DNA from: Heliopora coerulea
Taxonomy: Eukaryota; Cnidaria; Anthozoa; Scleralcyonacea; Helioporidae
NCBI GenBank assembly: GCA_030142905.1
Contig: JASJOG010000081.1
Location: forward strand, 372,001 to 436,000
Direction: 5' to 3'
Length of the DNA stretch: 64,000 bases
Shown here piece by piece: positions 26,641-36,062 of the stretch; position 1 is the stretch's first letter, and each line of letters opens with the position of its first letter. The notes under the pieces were generated by a model. It ran no database searches, was not told the origin of the DNA, and saw only the letters and a list, made by a program, of their open reading frames with translations. A program made the translations under genes and the position numbers.

Positions 26641-26896
26641 TGGGAGAATCGTGACATGATAATTAACGCCTACACAACCACACCCATTGCTTCTCACCAA
26701 CTATCACACCTCCATGACTAACACGACCGCCCACTTATCACCGGACGAGCCAGATACAAATACAGGCGAACCTGACATTTACTCTCCTTTTGACTCTGAA
26801 GATGACCACCGCTGAGGCTGTCGAAACGTCAGTCACTTCAACCAACAGTCTTTCTCAAGACTACACTAACCTGGACGATCAACTTTCTCAAACATG
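26641..26896 (+). mobile_element. Retroelement-like insertion inside MITE copy 1
   Basis: This ~255 bp segment splits the right arm of the palindrome; the arm ends at GGCGTTAATAAAG and restarts at GGCGTTAATGATAG. It contains CTGAAGATGACC followed by GTCGAAACGTCAG (26,796-26,833), a motif that recurs at element ends elsewhere in this window. The insertion class is not certain. Confidence 0.55.
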
Positions 26897-26949
26897 TCAT
26901 TGGCGTTAATGATAGTAAATTTTCTAGTAATGAACAGCAAAAGGTGTAG

Positions 26950-27207
26950 TAACAGAAATTCTAACTGTAATAGAAAGTCTAACTGTAACAGAAACTCTAA
27001 CTGTACTAAAAATTCTAACTGTAATAGAAATTCTAATTGGAATAGAAATTTTGAGTGTGATAGAAATTCAAAGTGTGATAGAAATTCTAATTCTGATAGA
27101 AATTCAAAGTGGGATAGTAATTCCAATTCTGATAGAAATTCAAAATGCGATAGCAATTCTAATTCTGATAGAAATTATAATTCTCACAGGAATTCTAATT
27201 CTATACC
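26950..27207. repeat. 18-bp minisatellite block 2 (degenerate)
   Basis: About fourteen imperfect copies of an 18-bp unit, AACTGTAATAGAAATTCT changing to AATTCTGATAGAAATTCA. It lies exactly between the inner borders AACAGCAAAAGGTGT and ACCTTTTGCTGTT of two palindromic MITEs. Clearly related to blocks 1 and 3, but older or not recently expanded. Confidence 0.9.
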
Positions 27208-27634
27208 TTTTGCTGTTCATTACTAGAAAATAAACTATCATTAACGCCAACCTCAAACTCATTAACGCAAAACTACATTCATTTTATCCAATCGACATTC
27301 ATTAACATTGATACGCAATCATTTGTATCGAAGTGCATTCTATAGCACCAACAGACGACCATTAACACCATTCTATTATACATTGGGGGTAACAAAATTT
27401 CAATTATGCAACAGAAATATCTTGCGTAATTGGAATTTAAATTATCCCTAATGTATAGTAGAATGGTGTTAATGGTCGTCTGTTGACGCTATGGAATACC
27501 CTTAGATGCAAATGGTTGCGTATCAACGCTAGTGAATGAAGATTGAATAAAATGAATGTATTTTTGCGTTAATGAGTTTAAGGTTGGTGTTAATGATAGT
27601 ATATTTTCTTGTAATGAACAGCAAAAGGTGTAGT
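27208..27634. mobile_element. Palindromic (foldback) MITE, copy 2
   Basis: This is the uninterrupted form of the element: left arm ACCTTTTGCTGTTCATTACT to about 27,395 and the reverse complement from about 27,440 to GTAATGAACAGCAAAAGGTG. Centre near 27,420. Minisatellite blocks 2 and 3 abut its two ends. Confidence 0.88.
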
Positions 27635-28368
27635 AGGAATTCTAATTCTAATGGAACTTCTAATTCTAATAGGAATTGAAGTTCTAATAGAAATCCTAAT
27701 TCCAGTAGAAATCCCAATTCCAGTAGAAATCCCAATTCCAGTAGAAATCCCAATTCCAGTAGAAATCCCAATTCCAGTAGAAATCCCAATTCCAGTAGAA
27801 ATCCCAATTCCAGTAGAAATCCCAATTCCAGTAGAAATCCCAATTCCAGTAGAAATCCCAATTCCAGTAGAAATCCCAATTCCAGTAGAAATCCCAATTC
27901 CAGTAGAAATCCCAATTCTAGTAGAAATCCCAATTCTAGTAGAAATCCCAATTCTAGTAGAAATCCCAATTCTAGTAGAAATCCCAATTCTAGTAGAAAT
28001 CCCAATTCTAGTAGAAATCCCAATTCTAGTAGAAATCCCAATTCTAGTAGAAATCCCAATTCTAGTAGAAATCCCAATTCTAGTCGAAATCCCAATTCTA
28101 GTCGAAATTCTAATTCTAGTCGAAATTCTAATTCTAGTCGAAATTCTAATTCTAGTCGAAATTCTAATTCTAGTCGAAATTCTAATTCTAGTCGAAATTC
28201 TAATTCTAGTCGAAATTCTAATTCTAGTCGAAATTCTAATTCTAGTCGAAATTCTAATTCTAGTCGAAATTCTAATTCTAGTCGAAATTCTAATTCTAGT
28301 CGAAATTCTAATTCTAGTCGAAATTCTAATTCTAGTCGAAATTCTAATTCTAGTAGAAATTCAAAACG
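27635..28368. repeat. 18-bp minisatellite block 3 with ordered variants
   Basis: The block starts with a few diverged copies. Then come 12 copies of AATTCCAGTAGAAATCCC (27,698-27,913), 9 of AATTCTAGTAGAAATCCC (27,914-28,075), one AATTCTAGTCGAAATCCC, and 14 of AATTCTAGTCGAAATTCT (28,094-28,345). The variants sit in uninterrupted runs. Each run differs from the next by one or two bases. Confidence 0.97.
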
Positions 28369-28451
28369 CTTTTTATTCCGTGACTGAGAAGTTTTGGAAA
28401 ATTTCACTATTAATGGAAGAATTCACTATCTAGATTGAAAAATTGCAAATA

Positions 28452-28880
28452 CACCTTTTGCTGTTCATTACCAGAAAATATACTACCACTAACGCCAACC
28501 TCAAACTCATTAACACAAAAATACATTCATTTTATTTAGTTGAAATGCATTAGCGTAGATACGCAACCATTTGCATCAAAAGGCATTCTATAGCACCAAC
28601 AGATGACCATTAACACCATTCTACTATACATTAGGTATAATAAAATGTCAATTACGCAAAAGAAATATTTTATCTAATTGAAATTTTATTAACCCTAATG
28701 TATAGTAGAACGATCTTAATGGTCGTCTATTGGCGCTATGGAATGGTCTTTGATGCAAATGGTTGAGTATCTACGCTAATGAATGTCGATTGAATAAAAT
28801 GAATGTATTTTTGCTTTAATGACCTCGAAGTTGGCGTTAATGACAGTATATTTTCTGGTAATGAACAGCAAAAGGTGTAA
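28452..28880. mobile_element. Palindromic (foldback) MITE, copy 3
   Basis: Same element: ACACCTTTTGCTGTTCATTA at the left, GTAATGAACAGCAAAAGGTG at the right, arms of about 190-200 bp and centre near 28,665. An unrelated ~80 bp stretch separates it from block 3, and no minisatellite follows it. Confidence 0.88.
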
Positions 28881-28943
28881 TAAAATGTACGGTAACACTA
28901 GCGCTGCTTTTTGTTTAACTCTTTCCCGGCGACGTAAGACTTC

Positions 28944-29010
28944 TATCATTTTACTCTGGCTAACGCCAGACGATTTTACTCGTCAAGGGGAGAGATCCCG
29001 CCTTGACAGA
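28944..29010 (+). repeat. Dispersed repeat R1 (CTCTGGCTAACGCCAGAC)
   Basis: The sequence ATTTTACTCTGGCTAACGCC continues to a second TTTTACT and GTCAAGG. Related copies lie at 39,124-39,160 and 40,888-40,930 (both minus) and at 59,378-59,450 (plus). Each contains the short palindrome TCTGGC/GCCAGA. Probably a short interspersed element or part of one. Confidence 0.7.
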
Positions 29011-29074
29011 GTTAAAGCTAACTGTATGAAAATACGAGATATTGATGTTGAACTTTTTGACAAGGAGCATGACG

Positions 29075-29270
29075 AAGTTTGGAGGCAAGGTAAACAGCAA
29101 AATCCGAGAACGTAAAACCTGCGAAAGGTGTGAAAGAGAACGAACTGAAAGCCATATAATAAATTTCTTAGCAACCTCGTTTGTTTGGTCCGCACTGAAA
29201 AGTATTTGCCTTCGATTTTTCCCTTAAAGACCTCTCTCCTTCGTGGCTTGGTTTTTATGGAAACCCCAGG
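29075..29270 (-). repeat. Dispersed repeat R2, copy 1
   Basis: Read on the minus strand, this ~190 bp segment resembles 58,625-58,815 (plus). Both share GGCAAATACTTT, then TATGGCTTT or TACGGCTTT, then GCTGTTTACCTT. The two copies also give similar peptides (GKYF, YGF, CCLP or GCLP), but neither reads as a full gene. An old interspersed repeat is the simplest reading. Confidence 0.6.
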
Positions 29271-29419
29271 CAAATTGTTTCCTGTAGCGACCTCATTCTC
29301 GGTTAATACGTCTTCATTGCAAGACGTCGCTAGGTGCCTGCTAACTTGGGGACTAATAATCGTTTTAGTCGAGACTTGTTTATTTTGCTTTTTGAGTTTA
29401 ATATGAAAAACTAGTTATA

Positions 29420-29849
29420 GAGTATTTGTTTTTGGCTGAAGGGCTCTGCCTAATTGCGACTCCATGCTATTTCATATCTATTTCACCGTGAGGTATTGAG
29501 TAGCGTAGCAAATCAGATGGATGAATTTACATTAGACTACTAGAAAACTTCTGCTACAAAAGAACATTGATCAAGGTGACTTGTTCAAATGAGATCGAGT
29601 AATTAGATACAGTGCCATCTTTGGAAAAACGCCATCATTTTCATAAGTGTTTATAGAGATGTAGCATAGTCAAAGTTATTCATGGCACAATATCAAATCT
29701 TTTTCAAAATTTTCATGTTTTAGTGGTTCTTCGTCGGGCTGTAATAAAATATGGGTACACGTACTTTAAAACAGCTACTTTAAAACTGAAATCCAAGGCA
29801 AGCTTCCTCACAAAACAGGGGCTAAAGTAAACTCTATGTCCTATATTGT
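29420..29849. other. Unassigned intergenic stretch
   Basis: I see no gene, repeat or RNA structure that can be supported here. Confidence 0.5.
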
Positions 29850-30426
29850 GAACTCAAAAGTCGAGTTAGAGCAAGACAAAAGTGATTTTTACTGGACTGT
29901 AAAGAACATCAAGTTTATCCGAAATTCGTAAGATGGAAAAATATTACTCTCTCTTGAAGAAGAAGATACAGAAACGCTACCTCCATTTGCTACTCAACGA
30001 TGCCTTGAAAGATAAAAAACATGTTGTGAACACTTTATCCATAATTTATATATCTAAACATCTTGACATTTCATCCTGAGGCGTCAACACTTGTCACTTA
30101 CTGACACATCAATCATTTGTAAACAGAGTAGGCGTTCCCTCAATTCTTCATCAATGATGTAATCACTTTTCCCATGTATATATAAACCTTAGGGGCTCTT
30201 CTGTTAGTTCACTTGGTCTGAAGATAATTTTGCAATAAATGTTAACTTAAATCTTAAGTTGAAAGATGGCCTTCGTTTTCGGAATTTGCTTTCTCTTATA
30301 TTTTTTGAGACTGTAATATTTCGACTTTATTGCAAAGTCATCAACAGACAGCATCATTGACTTTGCACTAAAGTCGAAATATTACAGTCTCACTTTTGTC
30401 TTGCTCTAACTCGAATTTTGAGTTCT
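29850..30426. mobile_element. TIR element with nested palindrome
   Basis: The left end GAACTCAAAAGTCGAGTTAG (from 29,850) is repeated inverted at 30,391-30,426 (CTAACTCGAATTTTGAGTTC), giving terminal inverted repeats of about 37 bp. Next to the right end is a second palindrome (30,307-30,392) with ~34 bp arms, GAGACTGTAATATTTCGACT and its reverse complement. There is no coding region, so it is a non-autonomous element. Confidence 0.75.
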
Positions 30427-30479
30427 CAAGTTGTTAATTTTTGGAATCTGCTTTTGTTAAGAATATGATGGCCCAGCAG

Positions 30480-31510
30480 ATAGCTTTTAATAAAACCATG
30501 ATGGGAATATAAAATAAAAGACGAACTTTATTGCTGACGTTTCGTTACTAAACAAGTAACATCTTCAGAGCGTAATGATTTACAAAGTATGGATCAGGCT
30601 TAAGTAGCTGTTACAAAACTCGGTGGTGGTGATGGCATGGGAAAGGAATGTTAATGAGTATGGTGGAGAGAAATTGAAGAGACAGAGCAAGTAGTCTGAG
30701 GTGATGAAACAGGGCGGAATAAAATAATTAAAAGTGTCAACGGAAAAGATCTAATGTTAGCGTTAAGAGAAGGGGTTTAGTTTAGAAATTAATAAGCTTT
30801 CTCGTAGGAGAACATCTGAGACGAAGCGGAAGATAAAATTGAAAAATCATCAAAAGAAATATCATGACCAGTTTGTTTATGATGTGCTAAGACACTTGAG
30901 AGTGTTGTGTATGAGAAAGCTTTTCCCGTCAGGGCCGATATACCCATTGTTCGGAGATTCTGATGTGTAATAAACGGCAAGTTTTGCCTACATACGACGC
31001 CTGGCAGCATCGACACGAATATTTATATACCACAAACGATCTCAGTCTAAAGGGTAATTGGTCCTTAAAACGAAAAAAGTTAGAAATACAAGTGGGTCGG
31101 AAGACAACGCAAAGATGAATATAGGGAAAGGCTGATGAGAATAATTTCGTGACTTGTTGTCGAATTTGAAAACCATGAATACCAGTATAGGGTAAGACTA
31201 AGGAAAGTGACAATTTAGGTGCTATTAGAGTTTTAACTGGAAGATGAAAAATTTTATTTAAGAAGGTCTTAAAACAATGATCCAAAAATCGGTCCGGATA
31301 TCCGTTTGGCATCAAAAACTTCCTGAGTTTTTCGAGTTCTTTATGAAACAAAACATAAGAGCTTAGGTTAAAGTATCGCAAAACAAGCGAATAAATAAGA
31401 CCTTTTTTGTAAGTTATGGGTAAAAAACTTTCAAAATTAGTAAATAGCCCAGTGAACCTTGGCTTACGACAAACCGATGTGAGGAAGGAATCTGTTTTGT
31501 TTTATATGTC
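30480..31510 (-). pseudogene. Penelope-like retroelement, RT end plus GIY-YIG endonuclease, frameshifted
   Basis: Minus-strand translation from about 31,505 gives a typical Penelope-like reverse-transcriptase tail (RKPRFTGLFTNFESFLP). It continues through SLVLPYTGIHGFQI and FFRFKDQLPF into the start of a GIY-YIG endonuclease (VVYKYSC, SYVGKTCRLLHIRISE). The frame ends at 30,929. The following residues (MGISALTGKAFSY, then ILSSASSQMFSYEKAY) continue in another frame, so one base is missing near 30,955. The catalytic part of the reverse transcriptase is absent. The downstream end carries TTTATTGCTGACGTTTCG (30,527-30,544). This is a dead, 5'-truncated copy; such elements copy themselves through RNA. 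Confidence 0.88.
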
Positions 31511-32140
31511 CTTTATTATGTGTCCATTAGATAAGAAATCCTATTAACACCAGGATGGCCTTTCATAATCTTACAAAGGCCAACGTAGTACCAGTTTGTT
31601 TAGAAAGGAGGACATGGGGGTTGATTGGTTAAGCCAGTGTCGGAACATGTAATCTCAGCAACTCTTCAAATTTACGAGTGATCTCAACACCCCAGCACTG
31701 CTTACAACTCATAAGATAATCTACTAATTTTGTTTTTGAATTGTTTGAAAATGATTCGAATAAATATAAATTGGCATTTTCGTGGATTTCTTGTAAATTT
31801 GTTTCCGTGAATTGAAGTTACAACATGTACGTACCTTTTAATATTTGTACAAAAACCGTCCTGTGGTACTTTTACTTTCACCGTCAAAAAAATTTCTTTC
31901 CTCTCAATTTTCTTATTTTCATCAAAATTTTGATCTTTCAGAATTAGACATACGAGTACTTCTAATTCCTGAATAAGACAAAAATATACTTATTTTCAGT
32001 AACCTTCTGGTCACTGTGTTAAAAGTACATCTTGTATGTCTGACTCTTAGTATAAAATGACCAAAATGGCGAAAGGAAAACGGTACAACTACAGTTTTAG
32101 CGAACACCAGTATGGCATTGACCTTACCCGAGGCTCACAG
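31511..32140. other. Unassigned intergenic stretch
   Basis: AT-rich sequence with only short random ORFs. I find nothing to support a gene or known repeat. Confidence 0.5.
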
Positions 32141-32540
32141 TCGGTAATAGAACGTAACTACTGAGACGAGGTGACCGTGTGAGGACTGGGACTGGAAAAT
32201 TAAAAAAGTTATCTGATGTCTTTTTGGTAAAAATCGTTGGGATATAACGTAAAATGTCACCAGAGGTAAGATGTCAACGGTTAGAAATAGGATTAGGGTT
32301 AGGATCCTAATCTCAACCCTAACCTTAAAACTAACCCTAACCCTAATCCTAACCCTAATCCTAACCCTAATCCTAATCATAACCATAACATCCAGGATAA
32401 TTTTGAATCTTAGGACCATTGAAATTTCAAGATTGTCCTTAATCTTAGGCGAGAGGATATCAAGCAAATAAAATACTTAATTTTCCAGTCCTAGTTTAGA
32501 CACGGTTACCTGGTCTCAGTGGTTACATTCTAGTGTCGAG
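32141..32540. mobile_element. TIR MITE with a telomere-like core
   Basis: Left end: ACTGAGACGAGGTGACCGTG and then GGACTGGAAAATTA. Right end (32,486-32,530): TAATTTTCCAGTCCTAG then CACGGTTACCTGGTCTCAGT, the reverse complement with few changes. Inverted repeats are about 70 bp. The middle (32,290-32,390) is a run of CCCTAA and CCTAAT units, preceded by the opposite-strand form GGATTAGGGTTAGGATCC. Another short CCCTAA run follows the right end at 32,560-32,580. No coding region. Confidence 0.8.
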
Positions 32541-34050
32541 CTCACGAGCCCGAAAACAAACCCTAACCCTAATCCTAACCAGTCAGCTACACTCTGGTGT
32601 CCGCTCAACTGCTGTCTATAGCCAAGAGAACACTTCCTGAACAATGACCACGGGAAATTCCCATCAGTTTTGTTACTTTAACTTCGCTGATGGTAAAGAG
32701 AAGGGTATTTTCAATGAATGTGAGAACATAGTAAATCCGTCTGAGTTCCGGCACAATAGAAATGATATTGTAGAATGGCTACGAGGCTGCAAGCACAGAA
32801 CAGGTATATATCACCTATTCTGTGACTGCGAGGTAGCTGTGTAGGCAAGTAGTCATTTAAATAAGGGGAGTTTTAGGTTAGGTTTACCGTTTGATTTAGG
32901 CATGTGGCCAATGTGGACGGGGGCAATGTAACTTGCCAGGTATTCTGTAATTACTCCCCGTCTAATAAACTCAAAACTAAACCAAACCAAACTTCAAACA
33001 GAGCGTCAACGCACAATAATAGAGGGTACGACAACACGGCAAAGACGGCGAAATTAACAAAACCTTTACGAGCTTGACGAAACGATGACATCCACTAAAC
33101 ACGTGTAAAGCATGGCAAATTAAATCTTAAACAAGCTAAGTCAAACTCACGGTCGCTTCTTGTGCATTCCATCATGGCCCTTTACCTGGAATAAGCTCTT
33201 TCGAGCTGCTCAGTTGAGGAACTTCAGTTGACGAGTTAAGGCGAGTAAAGACAGGCAGACTGCACGAACACGCGGAGATGCTATCTGCAAGCCATGTCAC
33301 AAAGGTTGAACAATTCTGAGCTGCTTGAGGCTGCTACTGACCAGAGTAAGCCGACGTTTTAGTAATAAAACAAATTCCGAATAAACACATCTTGCAAATG
33401 CAAGATTGGAGTAGAAAAGACACCATTACAAGCTATTCTTGCTGGCTGGATTTGAAAGAACCGTTCTGTTGATGGCCGCTTTGAAAGTGAATACAGTTAT
33501 ATCGCTTCGGTGGTTCAGATACCTGACCTGAATATGCAAATTAAGCGCAAGTGTTGTAATTTAATGCAAAGATCAGCACCAACGTATGATCGGTTCCCTT
33601 ATTCATCTCTGAACACAACTACCGGAACGTTTTTTGAAATCTTGTTTGTAATATTAATCGGAGCAATTGTTTTTCCATTCGCTCTGAGAATTCAATGTTT
33701 GCATGAAAATGAAAAAATCGCAAAGTATTCTGGTAGTTGTATTCAGCTGACGTAACAAGGGGAACGGGCTATTCTTTATAGAATTCCAAGGCGCGAAGGT
33801 CCAGTGTAGATAGCTTCGATAAAACAGCGGCGTTCTTGAGGTTATACACTATTCTTTATAGAACCTGTCAGACGCTGTGATAAAGAGATTAAGTACAGCG
33901 GAACTTGATTCACTTAATTTTTCGTATTCAAGATTTTCAAATTTGAATCGTGCTTTAAATAAATAGATTGATTCAAGAATAGAAAGGAGGGCAAACACTT
34001 TGGGATTAAAAATAGGATACAGTGTAGACAGCGTTAATAAAGGTAAAAAG
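32541..34050. other. Unassigned intergenic stretch
   Basis: Short plus-strand ORFs at 32,644-32,844 (66 aa) and 33,510-33,755 (81 aa, with one hydrophobic segment near its middle) match nothing I recognise. They are no longer than chance would allow. No RNA gene is seen. Confidence 0.4.
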
Positions 34051-34174
34051 TTCAAAGGTTGGTGACTCAAAGAATTCCAACGTTTCGAGCAAAAGCTCTT
34101 CGTCGTAGAAAGGGCCTTCGCTCGAAAGGTTGGAATTCTTTGAGATCAGTCACGACAGTCACCAACCTTTGAAC
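34051..34174. mobile_element. Foldback repeat F1, copy 1
   Basis: A near-palindrome begins TTCAAAGGTTGGTGACT and ends AGTCACCAACCTTTGAA. Inside are CAAAGAATTCCAACGTTTCG and its inverted partner CGAAAGGTTGGAATTCTTTG. A second copy is at 36,205-36,365. Confidence 0.85.
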
Positions 34175-35047
34175 TTATAGGGAGTTTAAGCATAAGCATA
34201 AGATCATAGTCCATACATAAGCTAAGAACCCAACAAAAGACGAAACAAAGAAAAAGTCTTGTTGTTTTATCTTCGCAAGTCCCAGAAGAGATGTCATGCT
34301 TTGCTTTCGTATTGATCTTGTCCTTATGCTTATGTCGCCAGTGTGAACCAGGCTTAAGTCTACGGCAACGTGTTCTTACAATAGAAATTTTCATCAAAAC
34401 AGAAAGAATGAATGATTTGAAGTCCCACGAGCATTTTCAACACCGTCCTACTTCCACACGGTACATCGTCGAGGATATTTAAACAGTTCTAAGACTACGT
34501 AAGCGTACAATAAATAAGACGTTTCGGATCCCTTAAACGTTAACATTCTGACCTAAGCTGCTGAGAAGAGTTTCAGAGGCGTAAACAACATTCACAATTT
34601 ATTACAAGTTCAGTAGAATGTTATTCTATTGAAATGTCTAGTTAAGCTATTTTGTGAAACGCCGTCACCGTACTTGCTTGCTTAAACTCCCCAATTTGGG
34701 ATTTGATACGGATCACAAATTACAATGCATAATTACGTCAGCTAAATATCATTGCAACGGAGTTTACGAAAACATGACGAGAACGTAAAGGACGACGTGG
34801 CCTTACAATGGGATTTTTATTGTAAAACAAAAGAAATGAATAATTTGTAATCCCTAGAGTATTCTTCACGCAGTTCTGGCTCCAGGAAAACCGTGATGAA
34901 GTAATATATCTCAAACTCATTAATAATTCATGAACAAAATACAAAGGAAATCAGTACCGAGACGTAGATTGGATATCTGATCTTAATTAGCATAGAATTT
35001 CGTCACATTTAAACCCAATTTTCTCTTTAAATACGGATTCGTTTGAG
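34175..35047. other. Unassigned intergenic stretch
   Basis: No gene, RNA or repeat family can be supported here. Confidence 0.45.
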
Positions 35048-35201
35048 ATGTAATATCATACACTCGAAAGTCGTGTTTCATCAGATATCCAAAGACCTCG
35101 AATATGGTTAAAAAATCCGGCTATCGCCTCATTTTTCAACTCACTTCTCGGTGTTTGGGTATCTGATGAAACACGCCTTCTCGTGTATGATATATTACAT
35201 C
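35048..35201. mobile_element. Short foldback MITE
   Basis: The arms GTGTTTCATCAGATATCC and GGTATCTGATGAAACACG, with outer GATGTAATATCATACAC and GTGTATGATATATTACATC, are inverted copies around a ~40 bp centre. No coding region. Confidence 0.85.
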
Positions 35202-35560
35202 ATACATTCAGAGAGAAGCATTTGAACTCTAAATCTACTCGTTAGAAATGCGTGGTTTTCAAATGTTTTTACCGCGAAGTAAAGAAAGTTGGTGAAATTT
35301 TTGCTTGTTAACACATCAAGGCATTTGTTCAATCAGTTCCTGACATTCCGACTAAGATTTTCGATAAAGTTAAATATTTTCCAAACAAAGAAAACCGGAA
35401 AGGTCATTCTATTAGATGGATTAAGCTGATACACCGATGGCAACCAATATTGTGAGTCGAGAAAAATTCCCATTGGCTGCTTGAGCGAATTAAGACTCTT
35501 GCGGAAAGAAAATAAAGTTGACCGTTTATTATCTACTTTTATTAAGAATAAAAAAGAAAA

Positions 35561-35714
35561 ACACGCATGCAATTTTATAAATCATATTTTATACAACACA
35601 GAAGTTTGTATGAAATGCATTCAGCGCTAAGTACAAATACACGTGCAATTTTATGAAACATATTTTATATAACACAGAAGGTTGTAAAACGTCCATTCGG
35701 CGCTAAGTACAAAG
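35561..35714. repeat. 76-bp tandem duplication just past the dynein stop
   Basis: Two adjacent copies of a ~76 bp unit, each ending GCGCTAAGTACAAA (at 35,624 and 35,700). They lie 20-175 bp beyond the dynein stop codon, in what should be its 3' untranslated region. Minus-strand AATAAA signals are at 35,525-35,530 and 35,538-35,543, just past the duplication. Confidence 0.8.
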
Positions 35715-35735
35715 AATGACAATAAACTATCATTA

Positions 35736-36062
35736 TCAAAACGGTCTTAAAGTGGCAGAAAGTCCACGTAAAGGCCAACGCGTAGCTGACACATCTTTGT
35801 TATCAATGTCTAGGAGAAGAACAGGCTCACGATAGCAGATTCGTGAAGGATAGCAAGGACAAGAGTAGGATACAGCTGACTTTTGAGGGTCAGTAAGGGA
35901 TTGTTTTTCGGACTGTGGCACGACTGTTATGTGTACAACTGGCAGGGGAGTCGGACCATGTCTTGGTGGAGCGTCCAGAAGATCTCCGGTGGTTTTTTCC
36001 CAAGCACAACCCCACATATAAAGACCGTAAACAAACATACCCTCCAGTGGCGGTTCTCGAAG
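35736..36062 (-). CDS. Dynein exon 19 (C-terminal exon and stop)
   Basis: Acceptor TTTCTCTTGCAG. It encodes [20 protein letters not shown], matching GVYV-GLFLEGA-WD, then [15 protein letters not shown] and [20 protein letters not shown], and stops after LRPF. The usual final block (WI-RGVALL) is replaced, so the C-terminus is unlike that of standard chains. Confidence 0.93.
   Translation of the reverse strand, partial: LREPPLEGMFVYGLYMWGCAWEKTTGDLLDAPPRHGPTPLPVVHITVVPQSEKQSLTDPQKSAVSYSCPCYPSRICYREPVLLLDIDNKDVSATRWPLRGLSATLRPF

Noticed and set aside
27529..28433. ORFs of 260-292 codons over minisatellite block 3
   Set aside because: Same cause: an 18-bp unit open on both strands. No start context, splice sites or domain.
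32290..32390. A real telomere or chromosome end
   Set aside because: Only about 100 bp of imperfect units, inside inverted repeats and with gene sequence on the far side.
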